From Crocodylus rhombifer (taxonomy: Eukaryota > Chordata > Crocodylia > Crocodylidae), in NCBI GenBank assembly GCA_038503035.1, contig JAVSML010024702.1, positions 1 to 64,000 on the forward strand: DNA of 64,000 nt. The letters are read 5' to 3'. This document shows positions 54,817 to 64,000 of this stretch, in pieces (positions within the stretch are counted from its first letter, which is position 1; every line of letters starts with the position of its first letter). Made by a program: the position numbers and the translations under genes. The notes beneath the pieces were generated by a model. It had not been told where the DNA came from. It ran no database searches and worked only from the letters and a program-made list of their open reading frames with translations.

Positions 54817-55318
54817 AAAGACCAAGGCAAAGTAGTCATTCAGGAGTTCAGCTTTCTCCTGGATGCTGGTAACCAGCTGTCCTGAGCTGTTGAGCAATGG
54901 CCCCACATTCCCATTTGTTTTTCTCCTGTTCCCTATGTACCTAAAGAAGGACTTTTTGTTGTCCTTGATTTCCATTGCTAATCTAAGTTCAGTCATTGCT
55001 TTAGCCTGTTTTATCTGTTCCCTGCAAATGTGGGCCATCATGGAATAGTCCACCTTGGGGCCTGCCCTGAGCTTCCATTGTTTGTAAGCCTCTTTCTTGT
55101 TTCTTAAAACACCCAAGTTCTGCAATATATTTACAACAATGCACTTCATGAAAACGTCCCAAACACATGGTTGCACTCAGGATCCTGTTAACTGTGCCCG
55201 TAATGGTGGCAAGGTGCAAATGGAGCTTCTTGAAGTTGAAGCTCATAAAAATATATTTGCAATCACCCATGGGAGGCAACGGGCTATCTTTGTTGGCCAC
55301 CCTGTCTATCAAGAATTC

Positions 55319-55545
55319 AGGGCATGTATACGCTTGCAGGTACTAAACTTTAAATAGTAATTATTTAGTAATAAAAGGTACTAAAATTAATGCACTTGAA
55401 TTGGCGCTACTTTTACATCTTTTATGTAACGCTAATGCTCAATAGACTAATCAACTGAGGATTAACATGGCTTTTGCTGTGATGCATTAATTCACAGTAG
55501 AATTAAGTCTACTGTGCTTCCAGCATCTCATGTAGACATGCCCAC
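55319..55545. mobile_element. MITE, about 227 bp, in the hAT right part
   Basis: The left end 'agggcatgtatacgcttgca' pairs with the right end read as 'gtgggcatgtctacatgaga'. AT-rich arms include 'taattatttagtaa' and 'gcattaattcacagtag'. It sits next to the 5' end of the minus-strand CR1. Confidence 0.6.
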
Positions 55546-55897
55546 TGTGACTCAAAATATAGACCTGTAACAAGCAATATCAGAGTTTGTGGCAGCAAAG
55601 GCATGCAGAGTGAATACAGTTTTTTATTTACTGTTATTTATTAGTTTAATGTTTCATTTAATTTTTAGTGTATTTGTGATTAGCTATAATTTTTTATGAC
55701 TTATTTTATCACTTGTATAAAATTGAATTTAATTGAATTGAATTTTGTGTCATTTCCTTTTTTGTATTTTATTTAGTACATTATAAAAAAACTTTTGAAA
55801 GTATAGTTTTATTTCTGAAATGGGGGAAGGGGCAAGGGTGCCAAAATACAAGTTCACTCAGGGCACCATTTTCCCTAAGGCTGGCTCTGCTTGTAAG

Positions 55898-57085
55898 TGC
55901 CTGGAAAATCAAAATGTTTCTGAAATCAGGGTCCCTGCACACTAGGAGATATGGACATTTACCGCTAGCTGTCCTAGCAGCAGAGACTAATCAGTACTGA
56001 TTAGGCTGAAGCAAGAGTTTCCTAGAGAGGTTTAACAAATCAGAATGTCAAGCTGTTCCTGCCTCCCCACACCTCACCTCTTGGGCCATGAGACTGAATT
56101 TTCACAAACTTGTGACCTTTCCAGAGTTTAGCTCATGGTCTCGTGGAGTTGGCATTTCTGGCTCCTTTCCAGTCTTCTCTGAAGCACTTCATGCTAGCAC
56201 CAGGAGGTGCATATCAGCTCTGGCAGTGCCAGTCTCTAGCAGCCCTCTGAGGTGGCTTTTTGAGGAGAAAAGAAAAGAGGAGAACAGGAAAAACTGGGTG
56301 AGAGTCCAGAAAGCCTTTATAGGCACAAGGAGTACCAGTGCCTTCATTGGCAGAACCAGGCTGTAGCTTGACTGAAGCAGCAGGGCCTGTCTCTTGATTT
56401 ATTGACAGGGCTAGTAGGTGTTGCATTAGGTTAAGTATTAACAGATCTCATGAGCCTCATTAGCTGTCCCCTTTTCACTTGCAAAGCAAAGAGTTACTAC
56501 TCCAAAATCTATAGAGTCTTGGCAGCTGCTTGGCTGATTCCCAATGCTTATTTCAGCCTTAAGGTTAACCCTTAATGTTCCTGTTCCCTGTACAACTTTG
56601 CTGAAGCCTCATAGCCCTCTTGGGATATCAAAACGCACACAGAGTTCCAGTAACTCGTGAAAAGAAGGTCAAGTCCTCACCTGCTGTGCTCATTGTGCAA
56701 GGAGGGGCAAGGTCTGGAACCAGGGAAGTCCCTTGTCAGCCACAGGGAGTACGTCTCATTTTTTGCAAGGCACCTCTGTCTCTAAAGGAGTGGGCTTGGG
56801 TGGAGGGGGAAGATGAATAAGCCTCACTCGTGCCAGACCTCAAGCTCCAGCCTTCCCTTTGCATTAAGATGTCGGCGTACAGTGCATGAGTGGTAGCTGG
56901 AAGCCGGACAGAACTGGCTCCCATGGAACTTGGACTCCTTGTTCGTTTCAGTTCATGGGCAACTCACCCCCTGCTACTCCCACTGGCTTCCAAATTCAAA
57001 GAAACCCCCTGGAGCTCACACAGAAATGCAGAGCCTTACCTTCTTCCAAAAGGACTATCCTCTTACTTTCCAGCAGGCCTTAGAG
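55898..57085. other. Unassigned non-coding sequence
   Basis: No gene or element ends recognised in 1.2 kb. Confidence 0.4.
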
Positions 57086-57372
57086 CAGGGATAGGCAATG
57101 TTTTTTGGCTGGAGTGCCAAAAAAACTACAACGTCTACCTTGGACGGTGCTGGAGTGCCGACATGCCGGAGCCCAGAGCAGCTGTTTGCAGCCTCCTGGC
57201 TGCAGCCAGCCCATGGAGCCAGTCTGCTTGCAGCCTCCCAGTCGCCTGCTGGGAGCAGCCTGGGCTCTGTGGCTGGCAGCAACTGCTTAAAGTCTGGGCT
57301 GGCAGTGGTGTGCCAAGCAAAATGGCCTTGTGTGCCATGCTCAGCACGCGTGCTAGGGGTTGCTGACCCCTG
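57086..57372. mobile_element. Non-autonomous hAT element, 287 bp
   Basis: The ends 'cagggataggcaatgttttt' and, reverse complemented, 'caggggtcagcaacccctag' are inverted repeats of a Charlie-like type. Flanks ccttagag (57078-57085) and ccctaaag (57373-57380) match at six of eight. GC-rich core; 'ggagtgccaaaaaaactaca' and 'agtggtgtgccaagcaaaat' face each other. Confidence 0.75.
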
Positions 57373-57598
57373 CCCTAAAGCCTAGCTCATGGTCTTCCTT
57401 ACAGCAGAGAAATGACCCAAGCCTCCTCTGCTTTGCAGGTGCAGCTGATCTGTGTTGTGCCCCACATGCTGACTCTTCAGGTGTCCTGGACACTTTTCTA
57501 CTTCCCCACTACCCCTCACCTCATCTGGGGTGGAGAAGGTACAGGCACCCTGAGAGACTGTGGCCTGATACTTCAAAGTAGGTGTAATATGCTACCGT
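57373..57598. other. Unassigned non-coding sequence
   Basis: Short gap between a hAT and a MITE; nothing recognised. Confidence 0.4.
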
Positions 57599-57963
57599 TG
57601 GGCACCTATACATGTGTTCCAGGGTGAAGGTGGGGGAGGAAGGGGTTTAATTAGAGTAACTCTGACAGCTGTTTTAATTAAAGTGCCTGCAGCCTCATGT
57701 GTATTCAGTGTCCTGCACTTCAAAATGGCGGTGGGGGTACTTTAACTAAAGCTTGTTTGACTGTCTTTAGTTAAAGCACTCCACTGCCATTTTGAAGCTC
57801 TAGGATGCTGAATACATGTGACATGGAGGCTGCTGGAGCACACTAATTAGCACACTCCAGCAGACTTGCAGCAGACTCAGTTAACTCAATTAACTGAGTC
57901 TGCTCCTATGCATGCTGATTAGCGCACATTGGAGTAGATATTCATCACGTGTATAGGTGCCCA
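57599..57963. mobile_element. MITE, about 365 bp, with nested inverted repeats
   Basis: The left end 'tgggcacctatacatgtgtt' pairs with the right end read as 'tgggcacctatacacgtgat'. Internally, 'cttcaaaatggcggtggggg' and 'ccactgccattttgaagctc' face each other, as do 'gcagactcagttaactca' and 'attaactgagtctgc' at about 57871-57903. It shares the interior with 38037-38328. Confidence 0.7.
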
Positions 57964-58774
57964 TTGATGCCAAAAAAAATGGAGAATTCAAACTGGCAGA
58001 AATTCACATCCTTCTGTTTGCCCAGGTGCAGGCATAAGGCTAAAACAGATCAGGAAGGATCAGGCCACTCTGCTGCAAACATCCATATATGGCAATCTAT
58101 GCCAATGGCTCCATATAACTTGTGTGCATCATATTTATGATAAGAATCTGCATATATATTTTGCCACAATATGCACAGTTAAAAAAAATGTTCACACGGT
58201 GACAGGTGTCATGATGGAATGGCACAGCCTGCAGTCACTGCTGGGCGTTAGACATCCTCAGGAAATATGCAAACTACGGTATGTTCAGCACCCTTACGTG
58301 CCTTGGAAACTGGCAGTGTCTCTTTGCGACAAACCCATGTGGAAGCCAATGGAAGGCTCTGCAGGGAACATGCGGTGGGCTGGGGTTAGTGGAGAAAATG
58401 TATTCCTCCTTCTTCCCAGCCAGACACTTTTGAATCCATGCAGAAAATGAAGCGTGCAAATTGGGTTCAAAGCACCCATGTAGGAGGGCAGAGTATAGTT
58501 CTTCAGACTCTGACCAGACCTCATCTTTAATGTAGTCCTTTTTGCTAGACCTAATGGATAGGAATATTATCTCAAGATAAAAATAGTCCTGAGCCTAGGA
58601 CACAAAAGCCATTGAAAGATCTAGATACGACCACTTATTCCAGCATGCTTCCCGCACCTACACTCTAGTGGTGTGACGTGTACAAGCCTGTCTGCCACCT
58701 GAAGGAGATCAGTAACAGAGGCTTGTGAGACAACTCCCAGCCAAAGCATGTGCTACATTGCCATCCCTCTAATT
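57964..58774. other. Unassigned non-coding sequence
   Basis: No gene or element ends recognised. Confidence 0.4.
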
Positions 58775-59298
58775 CAGGAGTATCGAACATATGGCCTGTG
58801 GGCCAGATACAGTCCTCCCAGCTCCCAGCAGATCACTGAGAGTTGTGGGGCTTGGGTGGGGAGAGGTGGCCTGCTGCAGAATCCAGGACCCCTGGGCCCC
58901 AGTAGATATAGTGATCAACAACAGGAGGTTTGAGCAAGGGCTGACATAGTGCTGATCACCCACCAGTCACTTCACCTATTGCCACCATGACAGACAAAGC
59001 TCCTCAGCCACTTGCTCCACTGCCACCACTGCTGCATGTCCCCTGCCCCATGCAGGACCCAGAGCTGAAGTTGTTACCACTATGTGCTCTGTGTGAGAGC
59101 CAGAGCTACTGTCACAGTATACAGCATCTCAGCAACAGCAGATCCAGCTCTGGCATAAGGCACATGAATGTTGCAGGTGCTAGAGGCACCACTGCCGCCA
59201 TGTGCCAGAACCACCTTGTGCCCTGGGCTGGATCTGGTCCACAAGGAGTCCCATGGTCTTTCTATGGCTCAGGGCAGGAGGCAAGTTTGACACCCCTG
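58775..59298. mobile_element. Non-autonomous hAT element, 524 bp
   Basis: The ends 'caggagtatcgaacatatgg' and, reverse complemented, 'caggggtgtcaaacttgcct' are inverted repeats. Flanks ctctaatt (58767-58774) and ctctaacc (59299-59306) match at six of eight. Interior GC-rich, non-coding. Confidence 0.78.
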
Positions 59299-59361
59299 CT
59301 CTAACCCACTCCAAATAGCAGCCCCTTGCAGTCACAAAGCTCAGGTGTCATTGTGACTTCC

Positions 59362-59460
59362 AGGAGTTAGATGCCATAGTGGATAAGTAACTTAGCATGA
59401 GCGTCCAGTGCAGTGTGTGGCAAAATGAGCTCAGGCAGGGCATAAGCAGAGAAGGCTCAT
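59362..59460 (+). mobile_element. CR1: Old CR1 fragment, ORF2 C-terminal region
   Basis: 'gtggataagtaacttagcat' / 'gagcgtccagtgcagtgtgt' parallels 63226-63300 ('gtggacaagtaactcagcac', 'aagcttccagtgcagtgctg'), both matching the CR1 block after the active site. About 100 bp, decayed. Confidence 0.55.
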
Positions 59461-60989
59461 TCACATTCCACCTTTTATCAATCTCTGCCTCTTTCCTACC
59501 CCATGCAAAGGGTTTTAGGGCCTGAAGAAGAAGGAACCAGCCTAGTGGAACAAAGCTCCTATACAGCAGTGGATGCAGACATACAAAGAAAAGAAAACAG
59601 AGAGGGATCACAGACAGCTTCCTTGGCTTCACCCCAAGGGTCTTTCCATCTTCCAGAGACTAGCACTGCCCTCCTCACTGTTACCTGCAAAAAGGCAGCA
59701 GCCAAATATCCAAGGTTACAAGCAGCAGTAAGGCAGGGAGGGACTCTTCCTGGTGCAGTAGCCAATCCAATCTCCATCAACCCACTCTGGGGTGTCATGG
59801 ACCTGGTCCACTCCAGCTCTTAATCACTGCATTCAGCAAGGAGACTTTCAGGAAAGAGGAGAGTAGATTTAGGTCTTGTGTCATCCACTCAAACTCTCCC
59901 TCTGTCACGAGTGACAGGGAAGAGAGCTGTTTTCAGCATGTTGGTGATGTGAGTTCATTTGGGCAGCGTCCAAGCACTACTTTTGGTGGGTACTCAGAAA
60001 AGCAAGCTTTGTGCTTTCCTCAGCACCTGTACACATCAGTGTGAGCTTACCCAAAGGTTGAAGGGAGAGGTCCTGGCCTCCAAAGCCTTGGGACTTTCAG
60101 AGGGTATTGAGCTTACCTTCATCTTCACCCATTCCCTGAATGCTAGAGGTATAACAGGCATTTTCTGTGGCTACAGCAGCCAAGCCAGTGGCAACAGCTA
60201 CTGATCTTGTGCCCCCTCAAAACCAGTAACTGGGGCTGGTACCCCACTCACCCACACTCATGCTACTCCCGAGTCTAGTGCCTACTTTATTATTCCTTAA
60301 GTAAAAGGTCCTGCTTTGGCTTTCAATTTAACACTAGTGGGGTGTGCTGCCTTCAAAGCCCTGCAGCCTGACAGCCTCTGCGGGTCCTGCCATGGCAAGG
60401 CAAAGTTTCCCAACATCTGCCAGTGTGCTTCTGCTGACTCGGTCCTCTCTAAGGGCCAGAAAGTAGTTCCGGGCAAGGGCCATAAACACGTTATCCTGAT
60501 ATAACAGTAGGCAGAACTGTACTGCACAGCAGCTGCTGCTCCCTGGTGACCACTGATTTGCACTCTTACTCCACGGTAAATGAAAACTAACCCACAGTAG
60601 CCTACCCCTACAAGAACCAGGTCAGATACAGGGGGGTTAGCAAGTTTCCATCTCCCATGGGACAAGAAACTACACATGGACAGTTATTGCAGAGCAGCTG
60701 ATGTGTGATAAAGCCCTGCTCCCCTTTATCTCACAGTAACTTAGTGTGAGCTTATACTCTGAGCCTCCACACTCTGAGGTAGATCTATTAAATAACTCCA
60801 CACAAGCACCCACACAGCCCTCAACTACTGGATTGGGTGAAATGGGAAGAATTGACCCGGGGGAAATACACCACAGATGTTTCACAAACTGCTGGATCCC
60901 TTGAGTCTCCTTATAGACCACACTGAGTGACACACTAAGCTGGCATCCCCCCAGGACTGCACTGACCAGCTACTTAGGGTCTTTGCTTC
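59461..60989. other. Unassigned sequence, 1.5 kb
   Basis: No gene supported; no element ends recognised. Confidence 0.4.
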
Positions 60990-61258
60990 TTTGTTCCCTA
61001 AAATTTAAGAGCAGACAGGTTCACTGGATCATCTTGTTTCCCTAGTATAGGGCAGGCCAAAGCATTTCACTATGATACCTCTGCATTGAGCCCAATACCT
61101 TGTGTTGGTCTAATGCAAAACTTCTGGCAAGCCATCCAGTTTAGGTTTGAAGACACTGAAAGATGAAGAATTCATTGTTTGCCATGGTTAAACACCCTCC
61201 TTTTGTTAAAACAATGTGCCTTATTTCCAGTTTGAATTGGTCTGGCTTCAGTTCCTCA
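60990..61258 (-). mobile_element. CR1: Old CR1-type fragment, minus strand
   Basis: The plus strand reads as reverse complement of an old CR1 3' region: 'ttcactggatcatcttgttt', 'ggtttgaagacactgaaaga', 'tgaagaattcattgtttgcc', 'gtgccttatttccagtttga' and 'attggtctggcttcagttcc'. Same style as 31578-32290. Confidence 0.65.
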
Positions 61259-62444
61259 AGGGGTCCTACCTCCCTCTGGTAGGTGAATGCTGTGGCAATT
61301 ATACCAGGACCAGGATGTCCAGGGTACCAGGAGGGAAATAACTTGTAAAAAGCAGGAGATGCATGTGGCAAGAGACTGGTGCTTGTTTCTGCCCTTCTGG
61401 AACATGCTGATGTATTTTAGGGGCAGAAATACTGGCTGGGGCATCAGCTGGAGCCCAGACTGTTCAGCAGCAGCCTCTCCAAACCAGTTAATTCAATCAT
61501 GACCCAGGCAGGAGGAGAAATTCTGATATTCAGGAAACCCAGTATGTCACGGCCTAAATCTCTCTCTCAAGGACAACCCTTGTTTCAGCAAGTCTAAGAC
61601 AGTTTTCTGCAGCTCTGGAGCTGGAGTCCACACTGGAAATTGGTTTCATCAGACCTGTTAATTGTTAAACAATGCTGGCCTTTAATTAAAAAAAGAGAGA
61701 GTTGGGCAGCCAAGTGTGTCATGGGGAGAGATAAGGTTAACAAGCTGGGCAAGGTCATTAGCTGGCTTGCCCCTCTTCTCCTCCAGTCAGACAGCAAAGG
61801 GCTGTGCAATCCTACACTGGTGACTTCACATAGCTCATTAACCATTCCTGCACTGGGGTCCATTTTATGGAGGTTGATTACTTGTGTGTGCAGATTCCTG
61901 CTTTTACCAAGTTCCCCTGGCTGTGCCAGTTCAGTCTGGAGTCCTGGCCTTTGTGTTCCTTCTAGCACATCTAGAGGATGTTCTGGCTAAACCACAGAGT
62001 TTGCAAGAGGGCGGCTTTGCTCTGTACACAGACTTAGAGGTGCAGGAATCCTGGACTCCTAAAGCCTTGATGCAGCTAGGCAGGAATCTGGGTGACTGTG
62101 TAGCAGCATGTGCATCCATTTGGGAGTATGACAGTCCTGGAACCAGAGTGGGTGTGTGAATGTGAGTGTATATGTGGCAGCAGGCATGGGAATATATTAT
62201 TTGTGTAGTAACAGCCCCCTATTGTGCTCAGGCTTGTGTGTCTGTGTGCCATCAGAAGATGGAATGAGGAAGGTATTTATAGTATTTAGACTCAAATTTG
62301 TGCTTATACTTTTTCACCCGTCTGTTTATTGGCATAGATAACCTGGGTGCTTTTAAATAAATGGAATACACTTTACAATGCAAAGTTATGCATTTAGGAA
62401 CAAGGGAGGCATTATTAACAATGGGAGACTATAACCAGAACATA
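61259..62444. other. Unassigned sequence, 1.2 kb
   Basis: No gene or element ends; short open frames look like chance. Confidence 0.4.
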
Positions 62445-62720
62445 GGGCATTTATACACATTAATTGATTAATCGAGTCTGCTACGTGTGCAAGCTGATGC
62501 ACACTGTGCTGCTTCGCATGCAGTTACATAAGTGTCAAAATGTGCACAGCACACAGAAAGCACTGCACGCAGAAAATGGTGGTGGTGTGCTTTTGAACTA
62601 ACACACCTGTGATGTGTTTTAATTCAAAAGCATGCCACAACCATTGTCTCAGAGCTGACGTGCATTTTGCCACTTAAAGAACTGCATGCACTGCAGCACA
62701 ACCACGTGTTCAAATGCCCA
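62445..62720. mobile_element. MITE, 276 bp
   Basis: The left end 'gggcatttatacacattaat' pairs with the right end read as 'tgggcatttgaacacgtggt'. Inner arms 'ggtggtggtgtgcttttgaa' and 'caaaagcatgccacaacc' face each other. Non-coding. Confidence 0.65.
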
Positions 62721-63184
62721 CAGTGACTCTGAAAAGGAGTTAATGGCCATAAGGTGCAAACAGAAGTGACAATTTTGCCCAATCTGGCCCCTGAAAGTGC
62801 TCTTCAGCCATGACAAAACAGAAGTGTACAGCTGCAAAGTGCTTTAAAAGGGCCTGATCCCATGAAAATCTAAACCCTCATTGCATGAGGGTTCAAATGA
62901 AAATGTTTCAAAACATAGTGTCTTCAGAAACTTGTGTCTGCACTGCCTCCCAGGCTTGAAGCTGTTTTCAGAATGGGAGGGGGGATAAAGGAGTGGAGGG
63001 AGTTTGGTCTGAGGTTTTTTCAGCTGGCGCTCGAGGGTGGGTGGCCATTGCTAGGGGGAAAACTAGCTGCAGGGTGGCAGCCAGCAGCTGGATTCCCCGA
63101 AGCCCCTCCCCTCTGAACCCAACAGTGAACTTCTGTTTGGTCCGGAGGATGGCTGTAACTCAGAACACTTCCTGAAAAGTGTTA
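62721..63184. other. Unassigned non-coding sequence
   Basis: No gene or element ends recognised. Confidence 0.4.
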
Positions 63185-63900
63185 TGAGTTACAGCACGGA
63201 GCTGCCCTTATGTCTGCGCCCATGGTGGACAAGTAACTCAGCACAAGCTTCCAGTGCAGTGCTGTGACAAAATATGCTCAGGCAATCCTAGAAGGCATAA
63301 ACAGAAAAGCAACAATGGGAGCAATCCAGTTCTCCCTCTTTGTGTGACAATGGTGAGATTGGTGCTGCAATTCTTTTTCCCTATCAACACATTTCAAAAG
63401 GATGTTGAAAAACTGGAGATGGTGCGGAAAGAGTCACAAAAATTACTCAAGGACTGAAGAAAATGCCTTACAGTGAGAGACTTAAAAAGCTCAATCTGTT
63501 TAGCTTATCAGAAAGATTGAGAAGTGACTTGATTACAATGTACAAGTACCTTCACAGAGAGAAAATACTGAGTACTAAAAGGTTCTCTAATCTTTAAAAG
63601 ACAGAACAAGCACCAATGTCTGGAAGCTGGAGCTAGACAAATTCAAATGAGAAATTAGGTCCAATTTTTTACCAGTGGGAGTGAGTAATGCTGAGGAGAG
63701 TGGTGCATTCTCCATCTCTTGATGTCTGTAAATCAACACGTGTACCTCCTGGAAAGTGTAGTTTAGCCAAACCCAAGTTACTGGCTCAACAAGTGGGTGA
63801 AATGTAATGGCCTCTGTTGCCTAGATGGGTCAAAGTAAATAGCAGATAATCTAAACAGTAGATAATCTAAATAGTCTCTTTGGTCTTAAACTTTATGACT
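63185..63900 (+). mobile_element. CR1: Old CR1-type LINE, ORF2 C-terminal region and 3' part
   Basis: Decayed CR1 on the plus strand: 'agagacttaaaaagctcaat', 'ctgtttagcttatcagaaag', 'gtacaagtaccttcacagag', 'tggaagctggagctagacaa' and 'ttggtcttaaactttatgac' follow the order of old CR1 3' regions. Several indels; no useful open frame. Confidence 0.72.
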
Positions 63901-63903
63901 CTG

Positions 63904-63977
63904 TGGGTGCATCTACACGTTTACTGCAGAGTAGACTAATAAGCTACACAGTAAATGTCTTGTCACATATGTGGCCC
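63904..63977. mobile_element. Short palindromic MITE, 74 bp
   Basis: 'tgggtgcatctacacgttta' on the left; the right half 'acacagtaaatgtcttgtca' runs to 'tatgtggccc', its degenerate inverse. Same type as 267-400, 3428-3622 and the split MITE at 45580. Confidence 0.6.
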
Positions 63978-64000
63978 TACTAGGCCATAGGAAACTAATA

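Larger units (their letters stand above)
50733..55315 (-). mobile_element. CR1: CR1 LINE, minus strand, split by a plus-strand CR1
   Basis: On the minus strand the 5' truncation is near 55315, the endonuclease-RT linker lies at 55312-54819, and RT through the 3' end at 52334-50733 ('ttcatagattcatagactgt' on plus). Its own length is about 2.1 kb. The plus-strand CR1 inserted within a near-palindromic target ('ccttggtaaagaccaagg' when rejoined). It is more diverged than the CR1 it hosts, in line with the nesting order. Confidence 0.88.
49001..55889 (+). mobile_element. hAT transposon with TTF/ZMYM-like transposase, split by CR1s
   Basis: The left end is 'cagagctggccttagtgggg' and the right end 'ctaaggctggctctg', inverted repeats of each other. 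The flanking 8-mers are identical: cttgtaag at 48993-49000 and 55890-55897. The element's own sequence is 49001-50732 and 55316-55889 minus a MITE (55319-55545), about 2.1 kb. Between them lies a minus-strand CR1 (50733-52334 plus 54819-55315), which holds a plus-strand CR1 (52335-54816). The transposase is decayed and internally deleted. Confidence 0.9.

Overview
The window is vertebrate, non-coding, and almost entirely built from transposable elements in various states of decay. I could not support any host protein-coding exon, rRNA or tRNA. The best guess at the source is a crocodilian (alligator or crocodile type). This rests on many CR1 LINEs whose 3' ends read '...gacttcctgccctttgggcag...' and close with repeated 'tctatgaa' octamers, on hAT and palindromic MITE families of reptile type, and on moderate AT content with GC-rich patches. 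This is inference from remembered repeat style, not a database match.

Layout. 0-7 kb: scattered MITEs, two CR1 3' ends, a small hAT and a Tigger-like element. 7.26-13.9 kb: a decayed non-CR1 LINE split by a minus-strand CR1 (itself split by two hAT elements), by a third hAT element, and by a plus-strand CR1. 15.8-16.6 kb: a decayed minus-strand coding-like stretch that faintly resembles a DNA methyltransferase. 17.9-24.0 kb: an old plus-strand CR1 split by a nearly full-length minus-strand CR1 that keeps ORF1 (GDSL-type esterase) and ORF2 remnants. 24-34.5 kb: CR1 fragments, an 800-bp terminal-inverted-repeat element, a local 120-bp duplication and a minisatellite of about 100-110 bp period. 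34.5-36.5 kb: a CR1 inside an older CR1. 37-48 kb: sparse single-copy-looking sequence with MITEs, a MIR-like SINE, a (CA)n tract, and a hAT carrying a near-perfect 103-bp hairpin. 49.0-55.9 kb: a hAT transposon with an identical 8-bp target duplication at both ends, interrupted by a minus-strand CR1, which is interrupted by a plus-strand CR1 with a 2.4-kb open ORF2. 56-64 kb: two more hATs, MITEs and old CR1 pieces.

There is no operon-like cooperation here. What the elements record together is a relative chronology: DNA transposons and an old LINE were invaded by CR1s, which were then invaded by younger CR1s and non-autonomous hATs. Target-site duplications and reading frames that rejoin across insertions support the order. 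The most notable items are the hAT/CR1/CR1 stack, the open CR1 ORF2 that has lost a catalytic aspartate, the 103-bp inverted duplication, the PCNA-box-like motif in the Tigger remnant, and the unexplained methyltransferase-like stretch.
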